Source: Theocolax elegans (Eukaryota > Arthropoda > Insecta > Hymenoptera > Cerocephalidae). Taken from it: a DNA stretch of 64,000 nucleotides. The translations under genes were made by a program, and so were the position numbers. Shown piece by piece: positions 35,641 through 46,440 of this stretch (the first letter of the stretch is position 1; each line of letters begins with the position of its first letter). Location of the stretch: the NCBI GenBank assembly GCA_026168455.1, contig CM047431.1, positions 976,098-1,040,097 on the forward strand. Direction: 5' to 3'. The notes under the pieces were generated by a model. It saw only the letters and a program-made list of their open reading frames with translations, ran no database searches and was not told where the DNA came from.

Positions 35641-36564
35641 TGTGACATTGTAGTTATACTACATGTCACTTAGAAATAAAATAGCGAGACAAGGTATAGT
35701 ATAGCACCTGTCAAGCTTACTATGCGAAGTAAGCGTACTATACATACCAATTAAGTCCTAATAGACACACATATGCGAATGTGTGAAACCGGTATAGGCT
35801 TACAGTGCGTAGTAAGCAGGAGAACCCGAAGCAAAGGAGATGCGACTCCTGACTGCGCACAATTGCACACACACACACACACTGCTCCGTTGATCCAGCA
35901 TCCTAATGCCTTCTCCAGCACCAGGAATGACCCGTACCATATCCCCAGGTCCCATCCAGCCTTGAATGCCCTCTCCAGCTGTCCGGACACCCCGAGCCGA
36001 AGATTCCGTATTGACAATATACGGTACCTGCAATGAAGAAACTCGAGGGGCTCGATTTAGCTTAAAATCGAGGTAAAAAGGAACGATTTAAAAGCTTACC
36101 TCGCAGATAGTATTCTCAGCAGGGCCGCAGTTACTCAATCGCCATCCAGCACCACGAAGTCAACGTCGTCGACGACATCTCCGTCGAGGCAGCGAAATCA
36201 CGGCCCGAGCGGCCAGTACGAACCGAGCCAAGCGCGCACGACTCGAGACGCGAGAGTAGGCGCGCCTGCGCAATACGCAGAGAAGAATCTCTCGCTTCGT
36301 GCGTGCCGATAATCGAGAGACTGCGACCGACCACCGACCTTGTTAGACGCAAATACCGCAATTTTGAAGGCTACGCGTGTGTCCGAGGGATCCAGGAGAT
36401 GAGCGTCCAGGTGAGTTGTGCTCCTTCCTCCCAAATCCAGCTTCCTTGAAGTGTGTGTGCGCGACGCGTGGTTAGGTGCGGGACGGCCCGCAATCGCGCG
36501 AACGCGAGCGACCGCGGCCAACGTGACTGGCAATTTTGAACGGCAAAGCTGCTGCTTGCAGTTG
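35641..36564 (+). mobile_element. LTR E, probable solo LTR, TSD ATAT
   Basis: Starts TGTGACATTGTAG with a bulged terminal hairpin (TGACAT-T-GTAG / CTACATGTCA, 35643-35668), homologous in position to those of LTR B and LTR D. It carries GACTGGCAATTTTG (36525), comparable to the conserved CTGGCGNCC motif. ATAT lies at 35637-35640 and 36565-36568. The 3' end lacks the usual AATAAA and terminal hairpin, so the right boundary is tentative. Confidence 0.55.
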
Positions 36565-36568
36565 ATAT

Positions 36569-36828
36569 GCGAACGCTAACTATTTTGTTATTTAACTATT
36601 TTGTTATTTATTTTTAAGTTATAATTTATTAATCTATTAATCAATTGTACATATATTTTCTTATGTTATTTTAATTCTTTACTCTGTCATGATTTTATTT
36701 TATATTTTTGTTATGGAATTTTATATTATTACTTAGTTTTAAAAAAGTTTTACTCTATGTATCAGTTCGCTTTAGTGCCTATGGGGTTTCTACCCCATAA
36801 TTGGCCCAATAAATACATCAATCAATCA
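36569..36828 (+). mobile_element. 3' end of a CR1/L2-like LINE (L2)
   Basis: Noncoding AT-rich 3' UTR ending in a perfect stem ATGGGG/CCCCAT (36781-36798), then AATAAATACATCAATCAATCAATC and a TC tract. The coding part is missing (5' truncation, or displaced by LTR E). Confidence 0.6.
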
Positions 36829-36829
36829 A

Positions 36830-36861
<32 letters not shown>

Positions 36862-36914
36862 TATCTCTCATTCTCCCCCACATTCTCTCTCCCTATCGCT
36901 CATTCTCTCTCTTT
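36829..36914. repeat. (TC)n microsatellite between two LINE pieces
   Basis: Joins the 3' end of L2 directly to the truncated 5' end of L3. Confidence 0.85.
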
Positions 36915-37966
36915 ACGTGTGCGTTTTATTTATCGTTTGAAGAAGGATACCAAACTCGATGCATTTTATAGTAAATTAAGTTGGTTATCTGTTGATAGAA
37001 GACTTTAATATTTTTTCTTAACTCCGTGGGCAAAATAGTACATTCCCGCAATAGTGCGCAAAATAAACTTTTCCTGCAATAGTGCTCAAAATTATCAGAG
37101 ACAAAGTAATTTCAACCCCGTACCACCTTTTCACCCCCGCTTTGCTCGGGCGCAAACATCGGTTCGGGGTGAAATAATTTTTTCTCTTATAATTGTGAAT
37201 ACTGTTGCATGAAAATTTTATTTTACCCACTATTGCAGCAATGTACTACCTCGCTCGCTCAAATGTCAGCACAAAATGAAATCTTTGCGCAATTCGTTAG
37301 GAAAAATAGTATACGATACACGTGCGCATAGGTGACTCCCACACTCGTCTTTTTGCCACCCTCGCTTCGCTCGAGCGGCAAATCCGACTCGTGTGGGCAT
37401 CACCTATTTTGCGCACTTGTATCGTAATGTACTATTTAGGTCTGTTAACGTACCAGATCTTAACTAATAGAAGACCAGGTTATTTGTTTGAGTTACTTCC
37501 ACCTCCCAGTTGCGATGTCAGACGTTCGAACTGACTGCAATACTCGTGCTTTCAGCGTCCTCAGGCCCATACTAGTACATATCAGAGGTTTATCACCATT
37601 CAAGCGATGAACTTTTGGGATTCATTACCATCTGTGATAAGACTTAGCTCGACCGTTCTAATTTTTAAGAGACGTCTATATGATTATCTCAGCAATGATG
37701 ATGGCGCAAATTGATATTAGAAATTAAGATTAAATTGTGATACATACGTAGCTTAATTACGATAAATATTTTGTTTTTATTTTTTACATTAGTAATTCTG
37801 AACACTTGTTCATGTTTTATACTTGTGTTTTTATTTGTTATTATTTTTAAATAGCGAATTGTTGTTACTATTTTTATTTATAAAATATTGTAAAATTGTT
37901 TTTTCCTTGCCTTAAGGTTAATTAATTTCCTAGGCATTAATAAATACTTTTTCAATCAATCAATCT
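36915..37966 (+). mobile_element. 5'-truncated CR1/L2-like LINE (L3), interrupted by H1
   Basis: Begins in RT coding sequence (VRFIYRLKKDTKLDAFYSK, then LSWLSVDRRL to 37005) and resumes at about 37438 (GLLTYQILTNRRPGYLFELL). The gap is filled by the nested-hairpin element H1. The 3' end has the stem TGCCTTAAGG...CCTAGGCA (37908-37936), AATAAA and TTTTTCAATCAATCAATC. Confidence 0.75.
37020..37437. mobile_element. H1: nested-hairpin element inserted in LINE L3
   Basis: Outer inverted ends AAATAGTACATT (37032) and AATGTACTATTT (37426-37437). Inside are two hairpins. H1a (about 37105-37178) pairs TTTCAACCCCGTACC with GGTTCGGGGTGAAA around the core CCCGCTTTGCTCGGGCG. H1b (37304-37437) pairs ACGATACACGTGCGCATAGG with CCTATTTTGCGCACTTGTATCGT around CCCTCGCTTCGCTCGAGC. 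It interrupts the RT frame, and TA or TTA appears duplicated at the edges. Confidence 0.65.
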
Positions 37967-38230
37967 CTCTCTATCTCTCATTCTCTCTCTCTCATTTTCT
38001 CTCCCTCATTCTCTCTCTATCTTTCTTTCTCTATTTCTCTATCTCTATCTCTCATTTTCTCTCTCTCTTTATCTCTCTTTCTCTATCTCTCTATCTCTAT
38101 CACTCGTTATCTCTCTCTCTCTAACTCTCATTCTCTCTCTTTCTCTCTCATTTTCACTATCTGCCTATCTGTCTCTCTATCCCTCCCTCTTATGTCTCTT
38201 TCAGTCTGTCTCATTCTCTCTCACACCAAG
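37967..38230. repeat. (TC)n microsatellite
   Basis: Irregular TC tract from the end of L3 to K1. Confidence 0.8.
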
Positions 38231-38465
38231 ATGATGTTTGTCGGACGGACGGACGGACGAACGGACATTATGATTTATCGTTTTTTTTTAATATCACTTA
38301 ATAATAATAATTATTATAATAATTTTTTGTCAGTAATATGAAGCATTAACTTATGTAACACATATTTATCATAAAATAGATATGTTTTAAGTATTTTTCG
38401 CATAAATTGGGAAGTTTTTACAAAATCGCTCAAAAAGATAACTTTAATATAATGTAGACAGATGT
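38231..38465. mobile_element. K1: MITE with GGAC-rich end, right end missing
   Basis: Left end GATGATGTTTGTCGGACGGA with extra GGAC units, then an interior that is the reverse complement of K2 interior. The second terminal repeat is absent. Confidence 0.6.
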
Positions 38466-38760
38466 AGATTTAATATTGTTATATGTCAAAGGCAGAGCAA
38501 TAAATTAGAGCAATAAATTATGAATTCAAATTATAGTTATGAAATATAGATGTTTATTTTATCATCACACAGAATTTATTTCAAAAGAAAGTTACTCGAT
38601 CTTGGTGAATAAACCACACTTTTAATTAGATGGCTACTCACTTTCACTGACTCACTCTCTCTCTCATTCTCACTATCTCTCTCTCACTCTCTCTCTCTCT
38701 CTCTCATTCTCTCTCACTCTCTCTGTAACTCATTCTCACTCACTCTCTCTCTCTTTATAT
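38466..38760. other. AT-rich spacer then (TC)n microsatellite
   Basis: 38466-38640 shows no feature. 38640-38756 is a TC tract. Confidence 0.5.
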
Positions 38761-39052
38761 TTTATATTTTATTTTATATTTTATATTGTTATTGTTGTTT
38801 ACTTTACTGTTTTTATTGTTGTTATTGATACTTATTTATTCAGTTATCTATTTATATGTCTATCTGTGTATTTATGATCTCATGTTACTTTGTTATCTGT
38901 TCTCTAGCCTAATGAGTGTTTCGCTTTGATTAATTTTGATTTTCACTGTGTCTTATTTTCTTTACTTTATTTGTTACTGCGCAGATTATACTCATAATAT
39001 ATATACGGGGATTTTTCCCGGAAATACCAAATAAAGATTCTATCTATCTTAT
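38761..39052 (+). mobile_element. 3' end of another LINE family (L6)
   Basis: AT-rich noncoding sequence ending in a CGGGGA/TCCCGG stem (39005-39020), then AATAAAGATTCTATCTATC and a TC tract. It has the same architecture as the other LINE tails but a different sequence and a TATC tail. Confidence 0.5.
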
Positions 39053-39119
39053 TATCACTCTCTCTCCATCTGTCATTCTCTCTCTCTATCTCTCTAACTC
39101 ATTCTCTCTCTCTCTATCT

Positions 39120-39164
<45 letters not shown>

Positions 39165-39187
39165 ATTCTCTCTCTCTATCTCTATCT

Positions 39188-39254
<67 letters not shown>

Positions 39255-39730
39255 ATTCTCTCTCTCTCTCTCACATTCTCGCTCTCGCTCTCTATCTCCC
39301 ATTCACTCTTTCTTATTATCTCTCTCGTTCTCTCTATCTTTCATTCACTCTCTCTTATTCTCTCTCTTTCTCCCTATATTTCATTCACTCTCTCTTATTC
39401 TCACTCTTATTCTCTCTCTTATTCTCTCTCTCTCTTTCTCACTATCTTTCATTCACTCTCTCTCTCTCTATCTCCCATTCTCTCTCATTCTCTCTCCCTC
39501 TATCTCTCCCTCTCTCTATCTCTCATTCTCTCTCCTTCTCTCTATCTCTCATTCTCTCTCTCTCTCCCTCTCTGTCTCTCAATCTCTCTCTCTCTCCCTT
39601 TCTCTATCTCTCATTCTCTCTCATATTCTCTCTCTCTCATTCTCTCTCTCTCATTATCTCTCTCTATCTGTCTCCCAATCTCTTCCTCTCACTGTCTCTT
39701 TCGCTCTGTCACATTCTCTCTCACGCCAAG
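39053..39730. repeat. long (TC)n microsatellite
   Basis: About 680 bases of TC repeats with CATTCTC and TATC variants, the longest simple repeat in the window. Confidence 0.9.
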
Positions 39731-39735
39731 ATGAT

Positions 39736-39994
39736 GTTTGTCGGACGGACGGACGGACACTATAATTTATCGTTCATTTTTTTTTAATATCTACATTATA
39801 TTAAAGTTATCTTTTTGAGCGATTTTGTAAAAACTCCCCAATTCTTGCAATACTTAAAACATATATATTTTATCATAAATATGTGTTACATAAGTTAATG
39901 CTTCTTATTACTGACAAAAAAATTATTATTATAATTACTAAGTGATATTAAAAAAAAAAAACGATTATAATGTCCGTCCGTCCGTCCGACAAAC
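39736..39994. mobile_element. K2: 259-bp MITE with GTTTGTC(GGAC)n inverted ends
   Basis: Ends GTTTGTCGGACGGACGG and its complement enclose an AT-rich interior. Its left flank TCTCTCACGCCAAGATGAT equals that of K1. TC tracts lie on both sides. Confidence 0.7.
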
Positions 39995-40021
39995 ATTTGT
40001 CTCTCTCTCTCTCTCTTTCTC

Positions 40022-41111
40022 TCTTTTGGCCTCTTTGCCTCATTTCGCCAAAGTTTTCGATAAGCTAGTTACTAACCAAATCACAACTCACCTTGAAAGC
40101 ATTAATATGCTTTCTCATTTTCAATCAGGTTTCCGCAGTTCTTTCAGCACTCAAACTGCTCTTGTTAAGGTCACGGATGACATAAGATTGGCAATTGACA
40201 GAGGCATGATCACGTTCTTGTTGCTGTTTGATTTTAAGAAGGCTTTCGATACGATTGACCATAGTAAATTATTAAAAATGCTCAAAATGCTGAATTTCTC
40301 TAATAATACCATACAATGGTTTCACTCATACCTAAACGATCGTTCTCTATTCATAGCCAACTCAGATGATATTGCATCTTCATCTCACGTTACGACATCA
40401 GGTGTACCACAAGGCTCTACCTCGGGCCCGATCATTTTTTTGATTTTTATAAATTCGATCATTTATGTTTTGTCTCACACACATGGTATGTTGTTTGCCG
40501 ATGATCTACAGTTATATATCCATTATAACCCCGCAGATTGTCACACTGCCATCAACAAATTAATACATGATAGCACGAACATAGTCCACTGGACAAATTC
40601 ATATGGGTTGGATATTAATTTTAATAAAACTAAGGCACTTATGATAGGATCAGTTCAACAACTCAGGTTTATTTCTCGAGACACTTTACAACCTATTGTC
40701 ATTGATGGTAATACCATAGACTTAGTTCATTCGGTGCGTAATCTAGGCTTGGTAATTAGCGATAATCTAAATTGGAATCCACACATATCAAATATTATAT
40801 CAAGGGTGCATTTTATTTTACATAAGCTTCGGAATCGGGGAAATTTTCTTCCTTTTAACCTACGTAAGCAACTGATTAATATACTCGTTCTACCTCATTT
40901 CGACTATGCTTGTGTGGTGTATAATGATCTCCCGGATTATTTGAATTTGAAACTGCAACGTCTCTTAAATGTGTGTGTGCGTTTTATTTTCCGTCTTAGG
41001 AAAGATGCTAGGCTTGCAGATTATTATAGAAAATTAAACTGGTTATCTGTAAAAAAAACGCCGCATGTATTTCATAGGATTATTAACTTACCAAGTACTA
41101 ACAACAAATAG
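40022..41111 (+). pseudogene. reverse transcriptase of LINE L4, frame 1
   Basis: The frame is open from 39942, but the first ~27 codons are MITE and microsatellite. The RT begins LPHFAKVFDKLVTNQI. FDFKKAFDTIDH is the motif A block, GVPQGSTSGP the motif B block and FADD (about 40496) the motif C active site, followed by thumb sequence. The endonuclease and RT start are missing. A frameshift near 41062 moves the rest to the next frame. The best fit is the CR1/L2 group, and the exact clade was not resolved. Confidence 0.8.
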
Positions 41112-41343
41112 ACCTGAATATTTATTTGCATTACTGCCACCACCAAACAGTGATATTCGACGATCAGAGCGTAATAACTACTCATCTTTTAATAGACCAA
41201 TAGCGCACACTAATACATACGTCATCTCGTTTACTTTGCAAGCTATGATCTTCTGGGACTCTTTGCCCACTAATATTCGTTTAAGTACTAATGTAAATAT
41301 TTTTAAGAATAGATTAAGAAGTTATTTAATCGATGGTAAATAA
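41065..41343 (+). pseudogene. reverse transcriptase of LINE L4, C-terminal frame
   Basis: Continues the protein after the frameshift: GLLTYQVLTTNRPEYLFALL, then a region ending ...FKNRLRSYLIDGK and a stop. L3 carries the homologous stretch at 37438-37534. Confidence 0.7.
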
Positions 41344-41578
41344 ATTGATGAATAATGGATTGATAACTCTATGCGTTTATCTGTATGTATATGGACTTAT
41401 TTAAATTCAATTAGCGTGTTTTATATTTTTTTTCTTGTTGTAATATTATATATTGTTATCCGATTGCGTACTCTATAATAAATTGTATTCTATTATATTT
41501 TCTTGCCTTAAGGTCGTAATCGACTTAGGCATTAATAAATCTTTTAAATCAAATCTCTCTCTCTCACTCTTTCTTTCG

Positions 41579-42530
41579 TCGAGATGTCAAAGGTCGACAT
41601 GCTAGTATAGGATATGGGCGAATATGAAATATTTATCTTGCAATAGTATCTGCATTGCACTACAATAAAAAATACCGAAACGGAATAATGTGAAGTAAAT
41701 AATTTTAATTCATAACTTTTCACACAATAGCAGCCAGATGATTCAGCTGTGACAAAAGTATTCACCTGGAACTAGCTCCCTCTCGTGGCCACGTTTGAAC
41801 TTCTTCTATAAGTTTTTACTTCTGTACGCGCTCTCTCACGGGCTGGAAAGCATTGTTTCTCTATCTATCTCACGCCTTTCCTATACTATCTCTATCTCAT
41901 TTTGTTTGAAGTTGACTATATATATCAAAAGGAAGAAGACGAAAATTGAGGAAAGGAAATCAGCAAGCCATATCTTTGGCATTGATTTTCTTGATTGTGC
42001 GTAAATGAATTCGTGTAAAACTTGTTATATAATAAAGATCAATAAATAAGGAACGTAATGCGTGGCCAATAGCACAAATAAATAATGTAATATTGAAGTG
42101 GTTAAAAAGTAAAAATTTTGGGAGGGCTAGTTAGTTGTATATAATGTCTCTCGCTCCTATACTTGGGTCAGGCGCTATCGCGCCTTTTGGTTTGAAAGGT
42201 ATATTGTTATTTGAAACGTATATTCGTTAATTGAAAGGTATATTTAATAATTCTTAATCTAGGTAGATTTGACCATCCAATCACAGTTTTGGTGGCTAGA
42301 AACGTGCACTTTCGTAAAAACCGGTATCCCTTATTCTTATTAACATCTATCGTTAATATTAAAATTAATTTCACGAAAATTTTATACATTTGCAGTATAT
42401 TACGAGATTTTATTGAAGTTTGATATTCAAATGGTGGAATCTACGGTATTTTCGATATATTTTGTTTTCTCTCTTTCCCTTTCACGAATATTCGGAATTT
42501 AATTGAGACTTCAAGAAAATAACCGAAACG
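41579..42530. other. spacer upstream of the 195-codon ORF
   Basis: No recognisable gene. TTGAAAGGTATATTGTTATT at 42192 equals the end of the P element at 8645, so a P-element end is present there. Confidence 0.4.
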
Positions 42531-43118
42531 ATGACGCTCTTTAGCCGAAAAGTAAATTCGTGGCTGAGGGAACAATTGAAAAATCCAGAAGCATTAATAG
42601 CTTACGAACGGATCGATAATTATGATCCACATAAATTGATCGTTCTCTTGGATACAATGAACCTGAAAACAAAAGGACAAAAGAAGACCTTAGTATGTCG
42701 ATTATTTAGAGCAGGTTTGAGACAAACGGATGCATCAGTACCATGGGACGTCGACATTGACGAGAGAGGGATGGAACCCCTACTTACAACAAGAGGTATT
42801 GAATCAGACGGTTCAGAGGAACTTTTAACTCAACAGATGAGTAAAGCAAGCCAGGAAAAAGAAATAACGATTAAAGAAGCAAATAAAGAACCAGAACCAT
42901 CAACTAGTAGTAAAAGCTGGGAACAAACCCTAGCTCCTGTAACAATGGAGCAAATTTTCGCAACATCTACTACTACGAATTCAACTCCAACGGTATCGGT
43001 TGCATCGACATTAGTAGGCAATACGACAATGAAAAAGGTTGCGATGCAAAAAGGTTTAATTCAATCCGCATCAACATCACAAAATGGCACTGTAGCGTAT
43101 ATGGGGTTAGAATATTGA
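42531..43118 (+). CDS. 195-residue ORF with a SAP-like motif, possible gag relic
   Basis: An uninterrupted frame with ATG in a fair context (ACG ATG A). The N-terminal third contains DPHKLIVLLDTMNLKTKGQK, then KTLVCRLFRAGL, which resembles a SAP-type helix-turn-helix. The middle is acidic and serine/threonine rich (PSTSS, TSTTTNSTPT). Gag proteins of some insect LTR elements start this way, and no partner frames follow, so it may be the start of a truncated gag. It could also be a host exon. Function not known. Confidence 0.45.
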   Translation: MTLFSRKVNSWLREQLKNPEALIAYERIDNYDPHKLIVLLDTMNLKTKGQKKTLVCRLFRAGLRQTDASVPWDVDIDERGMEPLLTTRGIESDGSEELLTQQMSKASQEKEITIKEANKEPEPSTSSKSWEQTLAPVTMEQIFATSTTTNSTPTVSVASTLVGNTTMKKVAMQKGLIQSASTSQNGTVAYMGLEY

Positions 43119-43237
43119 ACATAAAGTTGTCAGAGCCTTCGGTCACGTGAAACAAGTGACACGAGCAGTGGGCAAAAGTATTTCTTCTTCAAGCGCAACC
43201 AAATTGCAAAAACGCGTACTTTCTCCGAAGGGATAGA

Positions 43238-43580
43238 GAAATAGTACATTTCTTAACGGGTACAGAAAGGCTTTATTTACGAAACAAAGAGTTTTCGTCC
43301 CGAGCCGAAGGCGAGGGTTGGAACGAGTTTCGTAAAAAAGCCTTTGCGTACAAATTATGAAATGTATTTCTTGACACAGTGTGCGTAAAAGGCGATTTTA
43401 CGCACCGCTTGGATTTTCAAAATCGCATTTACGCCCACGATATCAAAAAATATTGTTCGATACACGAGCGAAAGATGATTTTCAACTCGCGCGAATATTA
43501 CCCTCGCTTTGCTCAGGCGATAAACTCGCGCTCGTTCAAAAATCAACACTTTCGCTCTTGAATCGAAAAGTACTATTTCA
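43238..43580. mobile_element. H2: nested-hairpin element
   Basis: Outer ends AAATAGTACATTT (43239) and AAAAGTACTATTT (43566-43578), the same as H1. Hairpin H2a (43239-43368) pairs ACATTTC...GAAAGGCTTTATTTACGAAAC with GTTTCGTAAAAAAGCCTTTGC...GAAATGT around CCCGAGCCGAAGGCGAGGG. A small perfect hairpin GTGCGTAAAA/TTTTACGCAC lies at 43381-43405. H2b (43455-43566) pairs TTCGATACACGAGCGAAAG with CTTTCGCTCTTGAATCGAA around ACCCTCGCTTTGCTCAGGCG. No coding capacity. Confidence 0.65.
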
Positions 43581-43585
43581 GTGCG

Positions 43586-43990
43586 AGATACCAAAAAGAA
43601 GCGATGAAGTTGCGATTTTTAGGTTAGAGTGCTGCAAAAATTTTATTGGAAAAGTATTGTTAGTTCAATATTAGATTATTTTGTAAGTAAGCAACATTTT
43701 AATAAAACTTTTTTTTTGGTTTATAATCTTTCATTAAAAAGTAATTTCATGAAATATTTTGAAATGTTTACAGCTCAATGCTATTATTATATTCATTTTC
43801 CAACATTTTTTTCAACATATTTGAAAAATCATTTTTCAGAAATATGACTAATCAAATGTTTTATATTGTTCACTCAGTTTGCGCATTAATTGAGAGGAAT
43901 TAAATGTTCAGGGATCAAATGAAAAAAATAAAACTGCACTTCTTAATTTGTCTTATATTTAAACAAATTTTATTTCACTCGTGGTTAATT
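43586..43990. other. AT-rich spacer
   Basis: No feature recognised. Confidence 0.4.
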
Positions 43991-43993
43991 AAT

Positions 43994-45037
43994 TATAACC
44001 GGAAGTCGTGATGAACGGCCATGCGGTCGAAATACAATTGACGGCAACGTATGCCTGTGAAGCAGCTTTAGGCGAGGCTTGCGAGCAACTGGCTTTACCG
44101 TCGCGGGTCGCGAGCGCGAACGGCCCGATCGAGCGCGAGAACAATAGCGTTTGGAATGCGGCAGTAAGAACCAAAAAAAAAACTGTTTTGGTTTCTCGCG
44201 ACTTTGACGAGCACAGACGAGTCGATGAGTTTAGGTTGTCCGACTCGAAGTACGGCTCGAACATATATAAAAAAGTATAATGCTTTGTGACGAGTAACGA
44301 TAGCGCGAGCCACTCGTCATCGTTCTCTATCGCGAGGCCCGTACGGCCATCGGAGTAGACCGTGCGGGATACGGAAGGGAGGGGGAACGAAAGGGAATTG
44401 GGGAGAGACATTCTCGTGTGAGCCGCCGAGACGGAAGGACTTCGAGGTTATTGGAGCGACGCCGCCGTCGACTGCGTAGTACTACACTCGAGACACGAGG
44501 AGATTTACACCGACGAGTATCAGGTTAGAGTTTTCTCCCTCCCGACGAGGATAACATACTCGGGTAATTCTCGCGTACTCTCTTCGCGCCGCGATCCCGC
44601 GTCCGGGTTATGACCCCCGCGATTGCGCCCAGGCCGCCCGGACAATTGTGTTATTTCACGCGTTCGCGAGCTAACTATTGTATTGTAATACTGATAAGTG
44701 AATAAATTTGAATTTCATTTTATCTTTTGATTCGTATCATTTCGATATCCCGTATTCACCCAGGAATCCCGATCCTTAGATTGATGAGCAGACGAGCCCG
44801 CGGTACTCGTCTGCCAATCCTAAATTCGTACTTCCGGAAGTGGGCTCACTCTGGAGCCCATATCAACGTACACGGTAGCTGTTGAGGTATCGGCGAGCCG
44901 TTGACGGAGTGCACGAGAGGCCCGATCGCGCGCGAAGGTAAGTTCGTCACGCGCGATCTCGAGGTTACCCCTACTCAAGCTAACTCCGTGCATTATTCGA
45001 TAAAACCCGACATGCACCGTAACATGATACCGTTACA
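43994..45037 (+). mobile_element. LTR-like block with TATAACCGG...CCGTTACA ends
   Basis: A GC-rich 1044-base block between TATAACCGGAAG and GATACCGTTACA, the same kind of ends as the solo LTR at 7183 and the TRIM. No matching flanks (TAAT at left, TAGG at right), and the right side abuts a truncated TRIM, so recombination or deletion has removed one flank. Confidence 0.5.
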
Positions 45038-45038
45038 T

Positions 45039-45467
45039 AGGTGTACTGCGTATACGTATACACACTGTGGCGGGAGAAACACAGGCTTTTCTCCTACAGT
45101 CGTACCTCCGCACTTTTTGACGTTCTCGCGGGGAAATCCACCGGGACTGTGGTGGTGGGGATGGGAGTTTATGACCGACTTCGGTCCAAGATGAGCCAGG
45201 CGAAGATAAACTACTTCGTCTCTTCTGGCAAGTGGGTTTTTGAGTTGGGCGCCATTTGTAACGGGGTACGGATTGAATATAAGGAATAATAAAATCAACG
45301 AAGGTATCGGGGCGCGAACCCACGATCCCGGGAGCGCGAGGCAGAAGCCTCACCACTGCGCTACCATTCGCAATTATCCCGGCTAGTCGACTTGGTCCTA
45401 TCGACGAACGTCGCCGATAATTCAGGGACCTAACCTGCGCCGACACTCGAAATCCGTACCCGTTATA
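45039..45467 (-). mobile_element. TRIM copy, minus strand, 3' truncated
   Basis: 5' LTR at 45257-45467 (211 bases), primer-binding site at 45242-45254, then the internal region down to 45039, where the sequence stops at GGTGTACTGCG. The polypurine tract and second LTR are missing. The LTR end reads CCCCGTTACA, showing the unmutated form. Confidence 0.85.
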
Positions 45468-46440
45468 GCTTATAACTTAGGTAATAGTAGATATTTTAAG
45501 CTTAAAGACAATAGGGATTAAAACTACCAAAAAGACTAATTCTTTCCAAAATATCAAGTAAATTAGATGCTTTTTATTAAAAAAACGTTCGATTTAATTT
45601 TAATCACAAAATTATAAATTTAAATGTCAAAATTATATCCTCTGACCTTGTATAGCATAAACACAATAATTAATAAAGCACACAACAAGTTGGTTACAGG
45701 GTTGCAGCATTTTTAATTTAATGAATATCACCTTCCACGAAGGTGTGAGAATACGCAAGTATAATAATAATTGTTAACTGATAAAATAAATAACTTCATT
45801 TCTTGATTCTATCTTTTTTTCTACTTAGAAAAACTTCATGTTTCAACAACTTAAAATTTGGTATTAAAAAGTAGATAAATTGCTATTAAGAAGTTGTTTG
45901 AATAGAAAGCACTGAAATGAAGCGGAATCGACAAGTATTTTGTACCACATTGTAAATGTAATATTTTACTTTAATTATTAAGAATAAAATCAAACCATGA
46001 TTACAGTATTCGCAAAAAGTTAATGCAATTGAAAGAACTGAAATCAAAATAAAATCGTCAAGTATTTTGGGCTACATAATAATAAATAAATGTTTTAAAT
46101 TTTATTTACCAATCTATTTTTTTGTGACATAGCAGTCTTAAGATTATATAATCAAATATATGTCAATGTGTGTAATTAAAATAAATAAAATAATATAACT
46201 TCATATGTAAAATTTTAGTAAAATTTATATAAGTGTGTAGTATTTATTTGCAATCTGTTTAATTATGTGCGCTAAAGGTTTTTGAATCTAGAGTTAAAAA
46301 TTCATAATAAAACTTATATGCAACTAAAACTTATTTCGTAAACATTTCTAAGTGATTAAATGTTGTTTAATAAAAGACGTGATATTAATTTTTCGAATAG
46401 TAAATTTTATTATTGCAGTTTGTTGAATATAATCACAATT
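45468..46440. other. AT-rich region with a P-family relic (about 45700-46095)
   Basis: CACCTTCCACGAAGGTGTGAG (45731), AATCGACAAGTATTTTGTACC (45926) and GCAATTGAAAGAACTGAAATC (46024) match the P family in order. The flanking stretches show nothing. Confidence 0.5.

Larger units (their letters stand above)
40022..41555 (+). mobile_element. 5'-truncated CR1/L2-like LINE (L4) between TC tracts
   Basis: The longest LINE in the window. It starts inside RT coding sequence directly after TCTCTCTTTCTCTC. Then follow the RT frame, a second frame for the C terminus, a 3' UTR and a stem TGCCTTAAGGTCG/CGACTTAGGCA (41503-41531) with AATAAA, AAATCAAATC and a TC tract (41553-41578). Confidence 0.85.

Noticed and set aside
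39942..40021. N-terminal codons of the 389-residue frame (NDYNVRPSVRQTFVSLSLSF)
   Set aside because: They translate the K2 MITE end and the TC repeat, not the reverse transcriptase.
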